64,000 nt of DNA from Cantharellus purpuraceus (Eukaryota; Basidiomycota; Agaricomycetes; Cantharellales; Hydnaceae): NCBI GenBank assembly GCA_025174535.1, contig JALBUN010000014.1, positions 496,001 through 560,000 on the forward strand, written 5' to 3'. The notes under the pieces are model-generated. The model worked only from the letters and a program-made list of their open reading frames with translations, was not told the DNA's origin and did not search any database. The position numbers and the translations under genes were made by a program. Below, piece after piece: positions 44,990 through 56,645 of the stretch. Every line of letters begins with the position of its first letter. The first letter of the stretch is position 1.

Positions 44990-47188
44990 ATGCCTGCACC
45001 GAAAGCTATTATTGAATACATTGACTCCAATGCTGACAAGTTTGTCGGAAGACTCGCGACAGCTGTTGCTATCCCCAGGTATACATGTATTTTTCTTACG
45101 GTCTAAATGGACGTCTGCTGACATGTGCAACTAGTATCTCTGGAGATGCTTCCTACCGTGGCGATGTTTTCAAAATGGCCGATTTCCTGAAGTCAGAATT
45201 GGAAGCGATTGGAGTGACCGTTCGCTTTGCGGACCTAGGAAAGCACACACTGGATGGTAAGGAGCTGCAGCTTCCACCTGCCATTCTCGGTTCTATCGGA
45301 AACAACAAGAATAAGAGGACAGTACTTCTGTATGCACACTATGATGTTCAGCCGGTTTGTACTTCGTGAAACTGCGTTTGTCGAGGCCATTGTGACGTGG
45401 CAGATAGGCTCTCAAGTCAGACGGATGGACCACAGACCCATTCACTTTGACAATTGATAAGGAGAGCGGAAGACTTATTGGCCGTGGAGCGAGTGATGAC
45501 AAGGGACCATTGCTTGGCTGGATCAACAACCTGCAAGCTCATCATGAACTTGGCTTGGAGCTCCCCGTGAACATTAGAATATGTTTGGAAGGTGAGACAA
45601 CTGATGCATCAGCTAGCGTTTTCCCTCACTTTGGCGTTGTTAAGGGATGGAGGAGAGCGGTTCTGAAGGTCTTGATGACTTGATAAACGCTGAAGCTGGT
45701 CCAGGCAAGTTCTTCGATGGAGTTGACTGTGTTTGCATCGTGCGTTTCGGTGTCCTTTAACTTGTGCACAGGTGCTTATTTCTATTTCAGTCGGACAATT
45801 ACTGGCTCAATACGCGTACTGTAAGTTCTTAGCAGTCTGGCGTCAAGTTAATTCTACAGCTAAAAATTATGTGTTTTTAGCCATGCTTGACATATGGCCT
45901 CGTTAGTCCGATCTCGATTATGTCTTGACGTTTAACAATGAAATGGGTATACAGCGCGGCTTGACATATTACAAGATCAAAGTATCTGGACCCGCAAAGG
46001 ATTTGCACTCGGGCGTCTTTGGAGGCACTGTTCACGAGCCAATGACAGATTTGATTCAAATCATGTCACGACTCGTCACCCCACAAGGTGATATCCTCAT
46101 TTCGGGCGTAAAGGACTTGGTGGCGCCTCTGACGGAGCAGGAGAAGTACGTCCCCAGCTAAGTTTATATAGAACGCACTACATTCGACGAATAGGGCTCG
46201 ATATGAACGTTTGGATTATGGCGTTAGCGTACGTATCTGGTCTGCCGTTCTTTTATTACATTTTACTAACGATGTTGTTATAATACTCATCTTAGGATGT
46301 CGAGTACTCGGCAGGCGCACAAATAGCAATTTCTTCTGACAAATCAACCGTGTTGATGAATCGGATGAGGTACACCTCTTTTACATAGAGACCATTTTTT
46401 TCTCACGGGTGAACTAGATATCCTTCGTTATCCTTGCATGGTATCGAAGGAGCCTTTTCGGCTCCTGGGGGCAAAACGGTCATTCCCGCTAGCGTTTCTG
46501 GCAAATTTTCAATTCGTCTGGTCAGTCGTGTCTCTGCCATATTAATGTGTCATGGTCATATGGAAGATGATACGACGTGAATATGACGCTCTACAGGTCC
46601 CCGATCAAACTCCAGACAAAGTTAATCCTTTTGTCGAGAAGTATATCAAGGCTGAGTTTGCTAAGCTCGGTACCAAGAATGTGTTGGAACTGGAAGCTCT
46701 GCATGGCGGCAAACCATGGGTTGCTGACGTGGATCACTGGAACTATCGTGCAGCGACTAAAGCTACTGAGGTGCGTTTCTGTCAGTCTTAACAACAAACT
46801 CCCAATTGTCCCTTACCTTCCACAACCTTGGCGACTCGACGAAGATTGTGTACAACAAGACCCCAGACTTGACACGTGAAGGCGGATCTATTCCCGTCAC
46901 TCTCACCTTTGCAGAGGCTCTAGGGGTGAACGTGTTGTTACTGCCAATGGGGCGTGGGGATGATGGTGCACAGTGCGTTGTTACCATTTGGTTTGTTGGG
47001 TTGCGCTTATTGTCGACTACTTTTTACAGCTCCACCAATGAAAAGTTGGACAGATCCAACTTTATTGAAGGGGTGCGTGCAACTTTTTAACATTGTCACT
47101 TTTTTTGGTTTTGGAGCATTGACAACGTTGCCTCGATTAGACGAAGCTATTGGGCACGTACCTATACGAGGTTGCGACAGAGGCATAA
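44990..47188 (+). CDS. DUG1: Cys-Gly metallodipeptidase (M20 family)
   Basis: DUG1/CNDP2-type enzymes split Cys-Gly and other dipeptides in the cytosol and belong to glutathione turnover. Start 44990 gives [20 protein letters not shown]. An intron follows LATAVAIP, then [19 protein letters not shown]. Metal and catalytic blocks in order are [27 protein letters not shown], then [15 protein letters not shown] across the intron after RICLEG, and VCISDNYWL. Later blocks are [37 protein letters not shown] and [15 protein letters not shown], with the C-terminal [20 protein letters not shown] ending at 47188. The last exon is found only if the acceptor before ACGAAGCTA is used. About ten introns. 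All five metal-site blocks are intact. Confidence 0.94.
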
Positions 47189-47321
47189 TCCTTAATGGCC
47201 AGACTCTAATGACGTGTGAATCCTAGGATGATACGCATTACATGTATAGTAGTTGGTCGACACCATTACAATGGAACAATGATGCTACAAGTGAACAAGG
47301 TCACGGACTCTAGAAAGTAAG

Positions 47322-48075
47322 CTATGTGTTTGCAAAGTGATCATGTTCCTTAATCTCTCCACCTTCCAACGTGGAAGTCTCTGCCTCTGTACCAACTCCC
47401 TTCTTCTGTCTTGTACGGAAACCTTGCTTAGTCTCGCCGTCGGTCACACTTGCGGGGCCCAAGGGATCACGGCTTATACTGGACCGTGCGGAATCAAGCG
47501 CCGCTTTAGGTTTGCCACTCCCACTGCCGTCCTTGTCCATCCCAGATCCATTCTCGCCAAAAATCCGCTCTCGGGCAGCCTGGTATTGTGCCTCACGTTC
47601 CTGAAGTGTCTTCTGAGGCTGTGGGCCAGTCACTGGGGACGGCGACTTTGAACTCGTGGCAGAGGGTCTCTTGAGGATGCGTAGTGGCGCCTCAAACGCG
47701 GCGGGAGGGGGAAGTGGCACGCCGCTGGACGAGGAAGTAGTTGAGAGCTGAATCTCAGGCATAGGTACACGAGAGTTTCTGCTTCAGAGTTCAGTACGCA
47801 GCGTAAATGAGTACAGCAGTGGCATGCACGCAGTCTCCCATAGCTCCTTGGCGTCAGGCTCCTCTTCGTTGTCATCAGCATCCCAGTCATCGGGAACAGG
47901 TGTGGGTTGAGGTACAGCGCGCCGAGGTGGTTCTACGATCTGGAGATTGTATGATGGCTGCTTGATGAGAGACGGCAAGTGACAATACGAAACTGAGACG
48001 CACCGAATTAGTCGGTTGTCCCCAAGCGTCTTCAGTGTTCGCATTGCAACTGGTGCCTGTGTTGGACATGACCAT
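47322..48075 (-). CDS. SUZ-domain RNA-binding-type small protein
   Basis: SUZ domains bind RNA or modulate RNA-binding neighbours. Exon 1 (from 48075) starts MVMSNTGTSCNANTEDAWGQ, an intron of 47 bp leads to QPSYNLQIVEPPRRAVPQP, and a third exon follows TPVPDDWDADDNEEEPDAKE. After ELWETA another intron gives NSRVPMPEIQLSTTSSSS. The SUZ core reads FEAPLRILKRP then KTLQEREAQYQAARERIFG. The tail is Gly/Ser/Lys-rich and ends at 47322. An acidic DWDADDNEEEPD stretch before the SUZ domain is also typical of the fungal members. Length about 220 residues. Convergent with DUG1, with only about 130 bp between the stops. Confidence 0.85.
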
Positions 48076-49020
48076 CTATCATAACGTGTTTGCTGTGGAG
48101 AGGCTCTGAGGTCAACGTGAGATGGCCGCCACCGTGACTGCCGCACGTTGCAGCCGCGGAAGGTAATTTCAAGGCGGCAAAAAGCATTGACGGCTAGCTA
48201 CGCTGAGGTTAAGCGGCTCGCAAACGGAATTACGAGCCTCACCTTCGGACCGATCATACTATTGTTTTTGGCAAAGAAACCGTTGGAAGGGGGTTCATGG
48301 CACAGGTCCGTGAGTGGGTGGGATCACGATCGGGTCGTAGTATATAGTAAGGTACAGTATACTAACTATCAAATCCGCCTTCCAGCATCTTCATTTGTAT
48401 TGCTCATGTTTCTTTTAGCATGGACTGGCGCACGATCAATTCGCTTCCTGCGTTAGGGCTCTGTTGAACTGCGGGTGCTAGCTCCATGATCGGTCTGACC
48501 AGCTATCCGTGTTTCGCGAGCTCCACATAAACAAGAGTTTGGAGCTCAACTTGAGGCGTCGGTGCCATCTACTTCAAGCTGAAGTTCCCCTGTCACACAC
48601 AACACACCCACACCGTTGTAGTCGGGAGTCTTTCATTTTTCCATGTAAGCACATGCACCACGACCGTAAACAACACTCAAGAGCATTAATCAATCGCTAG
48701 ATACATTTTGGACCATCAGTGTATGGCAGCCTTATTCGACCTCGAACCTCTGGGGCTTCTAATTCAATTTTGAGAGTTCTAAAAGAACATACAGGATTTG
48801 TGATGTGTGATGGGCATTTCCCCGTTGCAGCAGTAGTGGCTCAACACATGATGAGGGAGAAAAGGTATAGAAGATGACACGAGTCATGAATCTTGTAATG
48901 TATAAAACGTAGCTCCTGACGTACCCTATGGCCACATGTCCGTACGATCAAAAAGTTCCTTCAACCTCTCCATGAGATTTCCTCAAATTGCCAGTCTTTT
49001 GCGTCGCGACTGACATTACA
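48076..49020. other. Intergenic, tandem minus-strand genes
   Basis: About 0.95 kb. A 102-codon + strand frame at 48148 starts without ATG and has no family resemblance. I see nothing else to call. Confidence 0.45.
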
Positions 49021-49911
49021 CTAATCGTCTCGTTCGAGGAAACTGACGCCGCCTGCTTTCACCTTCCCCAGGAAATTGTCATACCACTTGGTGATCACTG
49101 CCAATGGAACGTATGTTTCTGGGGATAGGCCGCTTCCGCCCGATACGAATGACGATAGATAGTTGAAAAGGTGTTTGACGATCTTCTCCGCCAGAGTTGT
49201 AGGGTCCATAGATTTTGTTACAGCTCCACTAGGACCGAATGGTTGAGATTGGGCATTGGCTGGGAGCGAAGCACATTGGGCCATGGCAGAAGCGATGGGT
49301 TCGATAGAAATACCCAGAAGGGCATGTACATCCCCAGTGACCGGTGCATTAGACATTGGAGCGTCATTGGCCGCGGAGGAGAAAGCAGCATGGGATCCGG
49401 TGCTGTCGTTTGCAGGTGTATAGGTACCCCGCAAGCGAAAAATTGCGGATGGCTTGTCATTCGAAAGCCTACACAAGATAAAGCCGGATCAGACTAGACG
49501 GATTCTAGTTGAAAGTCTGTGGAAACCTTACATTCCGAGTAATTGAAACCCCCTACCTGGCCAATGAAAGTGCACGGTGGCGGCATAACCGTCAGGAAAC
49601 GGCACTATGGACCATACAAAGGAGCAAACACATGGTATGACCGCCATAATTTATCGCAGCATGTAAAGCGAAAGAATGTTAGTTAGCTGCTACCATCCAA
49701 GGTTAAAGAATATCAAGGCTCCGTACCGGTACCAAGCAAAAATACACACAAATGATTGATCGAGGCAGGGTTTTCTAGGGTAAAAATAGCATGTGTTTCA
49801 TTGATTTGCTGCATGTTCGTTTGCAGAGGACGTCCAGGTAATAGGCCTGCAGTGCAACGGTTGAATACAGGACTGCATACGAAACAGTCAATTTTGATTA
49901 CATCCAAACAT
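49021..49911 (-). CDS. OPI10: Hikeshi/OPI10 Hsp70 nuclear-import factor
   Basis: Hikeshi carries Hsp70 into the nucleus after heat stress. The yeast orthologue OPI10 affects inositol regulation. Exon 1 is tiny: start 49911 gives MFG plus one base of Cys, and a 50-bp intron leads to LLPGRPLQTNMQQINETHAI. The next blocks are FTLENPASINHLCVFLLGT, VPFPDGYAATVHFHWPG and GFQLLGMLSNDKPSAIFRLR. A Ser/Ala/Pro linker follows, then the helical C-terminal block VKHLFNYLSSFVSG, YVPLAVITKWYDNFLGKVKA and the end FLERDD. Joined length of about 220 residues fits the family. Confidence 0.9.
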
Positions 49912-50418
49912 ATTTGTGAATCAATGTATGATTACACAGGCGTACGCAGGTACCGTCTTGTCGACTCGGAGTTGATTGTAACAATGTGGCAGTTTCTCAC
50001 AGTAATAGAACTTGTTCCTTCCAGTGACGTCATACCAAGAGCAAGTAGACATCTCGCGATAAAATGGACGGACACTGTGTCTTTGTCCTTGTCTTTTCGT
50101 GGTCTTTCATCATTCGTCCAGCCCGAGCAGTGTTCGGGTGGTGATAGGTCCCATTACTCATTTAATCGTCTGTCGAGTGGGCAAAATGAATTATAATGCG
50201 AGTATTATACCAGTTAGCATTGCGACTTAGGTGAACGAGAGTAATATGAAAGCAATGGGATTAAGAATTTCCCGCGGGTCGGCTACTGCTCGATCACAAG
50301 GGACACCACCTCTACTGGATCCTTCGTGGCTTAACTCGCCACGACTCCACCACGGCTTGACGATTGTGTCGTCCAACCTGTCGGAGTATCTCGATCTTCA
50401 TCGTCAACCGAATCCACT
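49912..50418. other. Intergenic, tandem minus-strand genes
   Basis: The Hikeshi promoter lies here, next to the 3' end of the C2H2 gene. No supported open frame. Confidence 0.4.
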
Positions 50419-51090
50419 TCAGGAGCTCTTGCAGAGATGTCGGTTGCGCGTATGGCGCTGCAAATACCTCTTCCTCTCAAACCGTCGGTAACAGCCAGGG
50501 AATGTACATCCGAAAGCACGTTCAAGCGAGTGTGTCCGTAAATGTCTTGTCAATGCAAGCTCTTTCACGAACCCATTCCCACACACATCGCATTTGTATT
50601 TCCGTGCTTTCAAGCGAGGCAAACGCGGTCTCGGTATTGATGGAGCGAAATCGTCACATGCAGAGGATTTTTGATGTACAAGGCCATGGTACGGTGAAAA
50701 TTTGTACGGGTGCGCAAGAAGGTGGGACTGAAGAGGGGCGGCATGTGCGTATGAACTGCTGTTGCTTGAAGAAGGATTGCTAGGAGAGGAATGCCCTGAA
50801 TATTGTGTCATTGAGTTTGACTCTTGAGAGCGCTCATGAACACTGGGGGTCAAGGTCCTTTGGTCGCCAGACAACCCTCGATGTGACGGACAGGGTAGCT
50901 GGAGGATATCGCCTAGGACTTCGCGTAGAGGTGGCAATGTGCGATCACTGTGAGAGCGAGTGCCGCGATAGTCAGGACACCCTGCATAGGGATCGACTTC
51001 GCGTAGAGGTGGCAATCTGCAATCACTGGGAAAGCGAGTGCCGCGATGGTCAGGGCACCCTGCATAGGGATAGAAACCCTCCTTCGACAT
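50419..51090 (-). CDS. C2H2 zinc-finger protein with 26-residue tandem repeat
   Basis: This small (about 223 residues) intronless gene starts at ATG 51090. The N-terminal part is a tandem repeat of 26 residues, YAGCPDHRGTRFPSDC and so on, then YAGCPDYRGTRSHSDR. A Ser/Pro-rich middle section precedes two C2H2 fingers close to the C-terminus: CDVCGNGFVKELALTRHLRTH (C-x2-C-x12-H-x3-H) and CTFPGCYRRFERKRYLQRH (C-x4-C-x12-H-x4-H). A TATA box sits about 150 bp upstream. The two fingers suggest DNA binding as a transcription factor. The target is unknown. I found no upstream exon that improves the model. Confidence 0.75.
   Translation of the reverse strand: MSKEGFYPYAGCPDHRGTRFPSDCRLPPLREVDPYAGCPDYRGTRSHSDRTLPPLREVLGDILQLPCPSHRGLSGDQRTLTPSVHERSQESNSMTQYSGHSSPSNPSSSNSSSYAHAAPLQSHLLAHPYKFSPYHGLVHQKSSACDDFAPSIPRPRLPRLKARKYKCDVCGNGFVKELALTRHLRTHSLERAFGCTFPGCYRRFERKRYLQRHTRNRHLCKSS
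50917..51072 (-). repeat. Two-copy 78-bp tandem repeat in the C2H2 gene
   Basis: Copies at 50917-50994 and 50995-51072 differ at only a few bases and each encodes 26 residues ending LPPLREV. The 78-bp unit preserves frame. The few differences include codons changing D to Y and C to T, so drift has begun. Confidence 0.8.
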
Positions 51091-51240
51091 CAGAGGGGAG
51101 AATAAGAGAATATAATGAGGGAGAGATGGTATACAGAGCGAAAGTCCGGAACAAAGAATGCGGTTTTATAAACGAGCGATCTGAGGCGTTCGCGACTATC
51201 GATCGCGAGAAGTGAGGAGTTTGAGAAAGAGCTGGAGACA

Positions 51241-51250
51241 TTTATATACT
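51241..51250 (-). promoter_or_regulatory. TATA box of the C2H2 gene
   Basis: The minus strand reads AGTATATAAA here, about 150 bp before the ATG at 51090, a usual distance. The upstream CACGTG (51327-51332) may be a regulatory site. Confidence 0.5.
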
Positions 51251-51550
51251 AATGGACTCAGTGGAGTGTGGACAGTGGAATGTGGAACGTGTGGGTGTGG
51301 AAAATGGAATGCGGATGTGGTTGAATCACGTGGCCTCTTCCAGAGAAGCTGAAACAGCTTTGTCCGAAACAGGCTTGTTGATTACGTACTTGCCACTTTG
51401 GCTCTATTAGACTTGCCTGACGATGGACGTAGCGTATTTGTTTTAAATCCCTCGACAGTGTTGAAATCTAGACAGGTAAACTATTAAAGGTTGTGTAGAA
51501 GTATATCATAAAATTTTCACCTCAGCATGAACACAACTGAGGGAAGACAA

Positions 51551-51583
51551 CAGCTGTGACCCCTTTATATAGGGACACAGCTG
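51551..51583. repeat. Inverted repeat with a central TTTATATA
   Basis: Arms CAGCTGTGACCCCT and AGGGACACAGCTG are nearly reverse complements and flank the TTTATATA core. It lies in the promoter region between the C2H2 and sulfotransferase-like genes. It could be a protein-binding dyad or a hairpin. No known element is matched. Confidence 0.5.
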
Positions 51584-52486
51584 CGGAGCAAATATTAGTG
51601 GAATAAAAACGTGTTGAATATAATAATAGAATGATTAACGTTGACGGGTTACCCTGTGGATCGGATACATAAGATCCTAAGTTCCACATTCCAACAGACA
51701 GTACTTATCACATGTAACATTCATGCAACAAATTTGGTTCCTTTCAGACTTTGTTCATTGCCCGGAGCTCCAGCGAGTGCAGAAGGTAGCAACTTCGGGC
51801 GTATGTCGACTTTGCAGGTTCGCTCGCTTTCAAGCGTCCAATTGAATGGCGGTGCATTCGGCTAGGCAGACAAGTGCATATCGGTCTCTCAAGCTCACTA
51901 CTCAGGGGAACGGATGGAGCAACCGTAACCATAGATTGAGCAGCCGCAAAGTCGAAATCGGGAATTTGGGAACAGGGAAGCTGGGGCTATATCATTGGCT
52001 ATCATGGGTCCTACCCTACGGTGGCTCTGAAATTGGTCAATAGGTTTCCCCGACTCTGGCCATGCCGAATACCGTTAATGTCACTACGGCGGCTTTACGG
52101 CTATATTACACAGCCATGGAAATTCGCGCCAGTGACATATCTGCGGTAGTTCTCATGGACACGGACGCAATATGAATGGCACCAATGTCTCACTGAGACG
52201 GTACAACTACAGTAACGTAATAATGGATGGTATTCCTTGGGTATTTACTGATGCACCTTATCCGGCATTACCTGTACAGCATCTTGATGTCATCTGTCAT
52301 GACAGCAATACAGTACACTACTCGCAGCCTTCCAATTTAATCTGCGATGGTAATCAATAAAGACGACTAGAATTCCCAATATCAATCACCCGCTGAATCA
52401 CACGAACAATAATAACTTGGGCCAGCCAACAACACTTACCAGCAACCCATCATCAGCTGGTAGCCTTCAGATCCTCCTCGAAAACC

Positions 52487-53447
52487 ATGACCAGCGATCG
52501 CAAACCCAAAGTGATTTGTCTTGGGCTAGGACGCACAGGCGTGGGTGCTACCTACGCCCTCTTGACTATACAATAGGATACTCACATAAGCAAAAAGACC
52601 CTAAGTATGCTTCACGCATTAGAACTGCTTGGCTTTGGTCCATGCTATCATATGGTGGTTATTACAAAAGGGCAGGGCGAGGACTTGGCAACATGGTGTA
52701 AGATCGGTGATGGTATGCTGCACCTATACTTGTTCGATCATAGCCTCTCACCACCCTGCAGGGAATGGAACGAAGGAGGACATTGAGACCATCCTGCAAG
52801 GCTATGGTTCCGTGCTAGATTATCCTGCAGCGATGTATGGCGCCGAGTTGTACTCGGCATACCCGGATGCGAAGTATATCCTTGTGAGCGTTATTTTGAT
52901 ACGCACGCAACTAATGTTCATGATGTACTTAGACTACCAGAGATCCGGCCAAATGGGAAAAAAGCATTAAAGCGACCATACTGCACACGATGCAGATGTA
53001 TAGTGAACTGCCTGAAAGGACACCGCGCCAGGAAGCCATGTTGCATTGGGGTGAGACGTACATGCAGGGTATGTGATGACTACAACGGCGTTTTTAGTTG
53101 ATGCCTTTCATTGATGCTTATCACCGATAGAGAAGTATCACCGGGGGCGCATTTTCACCAACACTCAGGAAGAGCTACTTGCTCATAATGAACGTGTCAA
53201 ACAACTCATCCCCCCGGAGGAGCTTCTTGTATATGAGGTTGGCGAAGGGTGGGAGCGATTGGTAGAGTTCCTTGGAGTGTAAGTTTTTGCTTGGAGCGTT
53301 TCTGTGTTACCGCTGACAGAAATTGGGCCATGGAGCAGTCCAGTGCCGACAGTACCGTTTCCACATGTCAACAAAACGGACGAATTTCTTGAGATGATCT
53401 ATAAGAATAACCCGGAGCTGGTGGAAAGCAGCAAGCTTAGCGGGTGA
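52487..53447 (+). CDS. Sulfotransferase-like P-loop protein
   Basis: Fungal members of this family bind 3'-phosphoadenylyl sulfate-like nucleotides or act as P-loop proteins of unknown substrate. Exon 1 starts at MTSDRKPKVICLGLGRTG. A 50-60 bp intron follows the P-loop glycine, then TLSMLHALELLGFGPCYHM. Further exons give EDIETILQGYGSVLDYPAAM, YGAELYSAYPDAKYILTTR and DPAKWEKSI, the second conserved block (RDPxxW), then PERTPRQEAMLHWGETYM and LIPPEELLVYEVGEGWERLV. The last exon gives PTVPFPHVNKTDEF and ends at 53447. The protein is about 260 residues and looks complete. No signal peptide or TM segment is visible. Confidence 0.82.
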
Positions 53448-53776
53448 CAACCCTGAAAGAACGGATTTCACTATGCGTTCCCAACTTTGAGATATCCCTA
53501 TAGTGCAGTCCTGTGTGACGTCAAAATTGGCGATTATGTATACGAGGAATCTTAGTATCCATGGAGGGACTGTATTATCACGGAAAAACAGCTAGTCCTG
53601 TCCTAGGAAATTGCACGGAAAGTGTACTCTTCGGATCAGAGTTCCTCTTCAGACCTACTAGGCGTACGTGACATTACCGTCACGGTGTAACGGACGTTTC
53701 GTCGCCTCTAAAGAAACTTTCTCCTGGCGACTGACAATTGACAATTTGACGTTATTGAACCAGCATATTACTGATC
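53448..53776. other. Short intergenic between tandem plus-strand genes
   Basis: The 3' flank of the sulfotransferase-like gene and the promoter of the USP-like gene. No supported frame. Confidence 0.4.
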
Positions 53777-56434
53777 ATGGTGGCAACAGAGCAGGAGCGA
53801 GAAATGCTTGTGCAAGTGCTGCTAGGATTGCAAACGGGATGCGACGAGCAATACGCGCGACGTTAGTAAACATATCTATTTTGCGAAGTAAAGTGTGCAA
53901 CTAGCACTGCGTTATATATATAGAGGTCTTGCAGAAGCACGATTGGAATGCGGACCAAGCTGCCGCTGCCCTATTAGACGTTGCGGCAGTGAGTGGCTCA
54001 AATGTGACCAACTGCTAACAGGGGTTAATCTGTTAGTACGCAGGCAACTGAGCAAGCAAAGGCGTATGGCTCGGCATCACGTCAAGATCCCATTGTCGAA
54101 TGGCAACCTACTGGTGTACTCAATGCCTCTAATCCAGCGCGTATGTGATGCATACTCGATATGTTGACGCTTATCTGTATCTACATAGCTGCACGGCCAA
54201 ATTCCGTTATTGATCTGACTGGAGACGATGATGAGGATACAGCGAAAGCCATAGTAGCGTCAATGGAGACCCAGACGACGTTCGGTCCAAGCAACCGGGT
54301 GGACGACTCACAACAGTGGGCCATGGTGCCCTCCAATGTGAGTGATATTCACTTTGACATCAGCGCAGCGTAAAATCTCATACATTCTAGGCCCCTCCTG
54401 CGTTGTCTCAAGAGGATCATGCATTAAGTCGCGCACTAGAAGCAAGCCTAAGCTCGAGCTTCGTGGGCGCTGCTCAGGAGCCATACGAAGAACCATCAGA
54501 TCTTGTAGAACGCGTCAGGAAGGAGGGTTGGTAAGTCTCATTTATCACCAATCGATCATACTGTTGCTTTAATTTGATGCAGGCCAACTGCATTACGCAT
54601 CACAAACTCGACATATTGCTTTGTGCCAATTCTGTTTCAGTGTCTTCTGAGTCTGCCAAAAGTCTCTGATCGGCTCTTGAAATACAATATCATATTCCCA
54701 GGTACTGATGAGCAACATGGTATGTCCTGGCCGTTCAATGTTCCTACGACTATTTCAAGGTGTTACTTGGCACTTCAGTCTTTGCGCATCAATTCCAACG
54801 CTTAGCAGCTATCTACGCGGAAACTGCAAGGGCATACGTGGTTGTTGATGATCTCTTGGACATTGCGAGCAATCCCCCTCCTGTCAACAATCAAGATCCT
54901 ATAGCAGGGTCTACCCGTGGTATATGTTACATATATGGATTTTTCTATGGTTTCGCTCACCATTAGTTTAGACTACTATGCCACACTAGCTCATCAGCTG
55001 GAGCTTGTACCCCATGATCAAGAAGACGAATGGTCTGATATGCCCTTCATTCTGCTTTGTACTGTGTCGGTCGTGTTTTATTGACTGTTATCCTTAGGCT
55101 TCTGGTATTTCAGGGCGGTAATGTCGACGCAGACGTCAATGAATCCTCGTCTTCGTATGCAAGCGGTTTCTGTATAGACGTGGTCGTGCCCTCTCCTTTT
55201 GGAAACGATATGGTCTCTTGTCTAACGCATAGCTTGTCAAAAAGCGAAGTCTGCTTGACTCAGCTATCTGAATGCTTTACGTTCGTCGTCCGCCGACAAG
55301 ACGACATTTCTCTGCCGGGGATAGAGAAAGCACCATTAAAGTATCCAGCAAGAATATATCTTGATCGGTTCATGCAGGAAAATGTTGCGGGGGCACAAGA
55401 TCTTCGGAATTACCAGGAAGGCATGCAGCATGAAGTGCAGAAGCTCGTAACGGATCGACAAAAGTTGTCGCATTGGAAGGTTAGTGGGTATTCCCGAGTT
55501 GATATATTGAATGGTCTTATTTGTGGCGGTACAACTAACAGAATGAAGACACATCGAAAGCTCTTCGTTCATCAGTGCACTACTTTGAACACCTTGCCGA
55601 CGGGAGTGATCTGAAAAGGAAAGAAGCGCATGAACAGTCGAGGCTCAAGTTGCTAGACATCATCAAGCAAATCGAAGCCAACATACAATGTATTCAATCA
55701 ACTTTTGCATCTCTTGCATTGGAGGATTTCACCTTGTTATAGATTTGGATGGTCGCATCAAAGAGCTTACGGCCGAAGCAGAAGGGCTGTTTGATAGACC
55801 TGACTTACATCAATATGGCGTCTGTTGCATTTACTTGGAACCGATTTATCATACTGACGAGACTAATCTATCACCTAGTATGATTTACGTGCCGTTATTA
55901 TGCATGATGGGCTCTTTGGTCGAAGTCATGTCTATTGTTATACCAAAGATGACAAGGGTAATTGGTGGAAGATAGTGGATTATCAAGTCTTCGAGGTAAG
56001 ATTTCAGTGATTCACACAATCTCAGGCTTTGACATTCGTATTTGAGGTGACTGAAAGCATAGTCTTGAACGACCACACGGGACTCCATCTTGGCGCCGGG
56101 CCATTACTCTTGTTCTATGATCGCGCTAGCTCAAATGATCTTGGACACCAGGAAGGTCTGCAAGCAACGTGTCCTCGAATTGTAAAGGTAATTAAGTATA
56201 GCCATCGCATGTATTGTACTATGTTCAACGGATTGTATTCAGGATCTTGTGAAACAAGACAATATGTTGTTCCTGTCGGAACTGCCGCCTGAAGTGGCAT
56301 CGTTATATTCAGGCCTTGCCAAACTGAATGACGAGCAACCGTCAGAAGAATGCACTGTTCCGGCTCAGGACTTGACTATGCAAGGAGAACCAATATTGCA
56401 GGCCAATGTCAGAGGGGACTTAGATCAGGGTTGA
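53777..56434 (+). CDS. UBA/UIM-containing USP-type deubiquitinase, probably catalytically inactive
   Basis: The frame starts at ATG 53777 with a UBA-like helix bundle (MVATEQEREMLVQVLLGLQT, then VLQKHDWNADQAAAALLD). A conserved linker NSVIDLTGDDDEDTAKAIV and a UIM-like SQEDHALSRALEASLSS follow. The USP domain then begins EGWPTALRITNSTYCFVPI. Compared with active USP25/28-like enzymes, the catalytic Cys position of the NxTC box is filled by Tyr here, with a Cys one residue later. The C-terminal half keeps the His-box region (DGLFGRSHVYCYTKDDKG) and GLHLGAGPLLLFYDRA. Around ten introns join without stops. The end at 56434 follows ANVRGDLDQG. Loss of the Cys makes a ubiquitin-binding pseudo-enzyme likely. 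Alignment ambiguity at the Cys-Tyr pair remains. Confidence 0.78.
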
Positions 56435-56645
56435 AAGAGTGCTGTGTTGCATAGTACATGATATCTACTGTCGACGCTGTCAGGCTAGTGTGCTATAGAA
56501 AGCCGTCGGAGACGGTCACTATTCTGAGCCGCGAGGCGCTCACGTTTCTGTTTTCTGCTGTTTCTTCCCGTCTCGTGATCAATGCCTCGACATTTAACTT
56601 GCCAGTTTACACGCACGCTGGCTCACTAGCATTCGGTCTACAAAT

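Larger units (their letters stand above)
51091..52486. promoter_or_regulatory. Large divergent promoter region, C2H2 gene / sulfotransferase-like gene
   Basis: About 1.4 kb separates the two start codons. It contains the TATA box and CACGTG box described separately, and an inverted repeat at 51551-51583. Two short + strand frames (51641-51865, 51846-52043) have no support. Confidence 0.5.

Noticed and set aside
48148..48456. 102-codon + strand frame with hydrophobic parts
   Set aside because: Non-ATG start and no neighbouring exon. Hydrophobic runs can arise by chance in AT-rich DNA.
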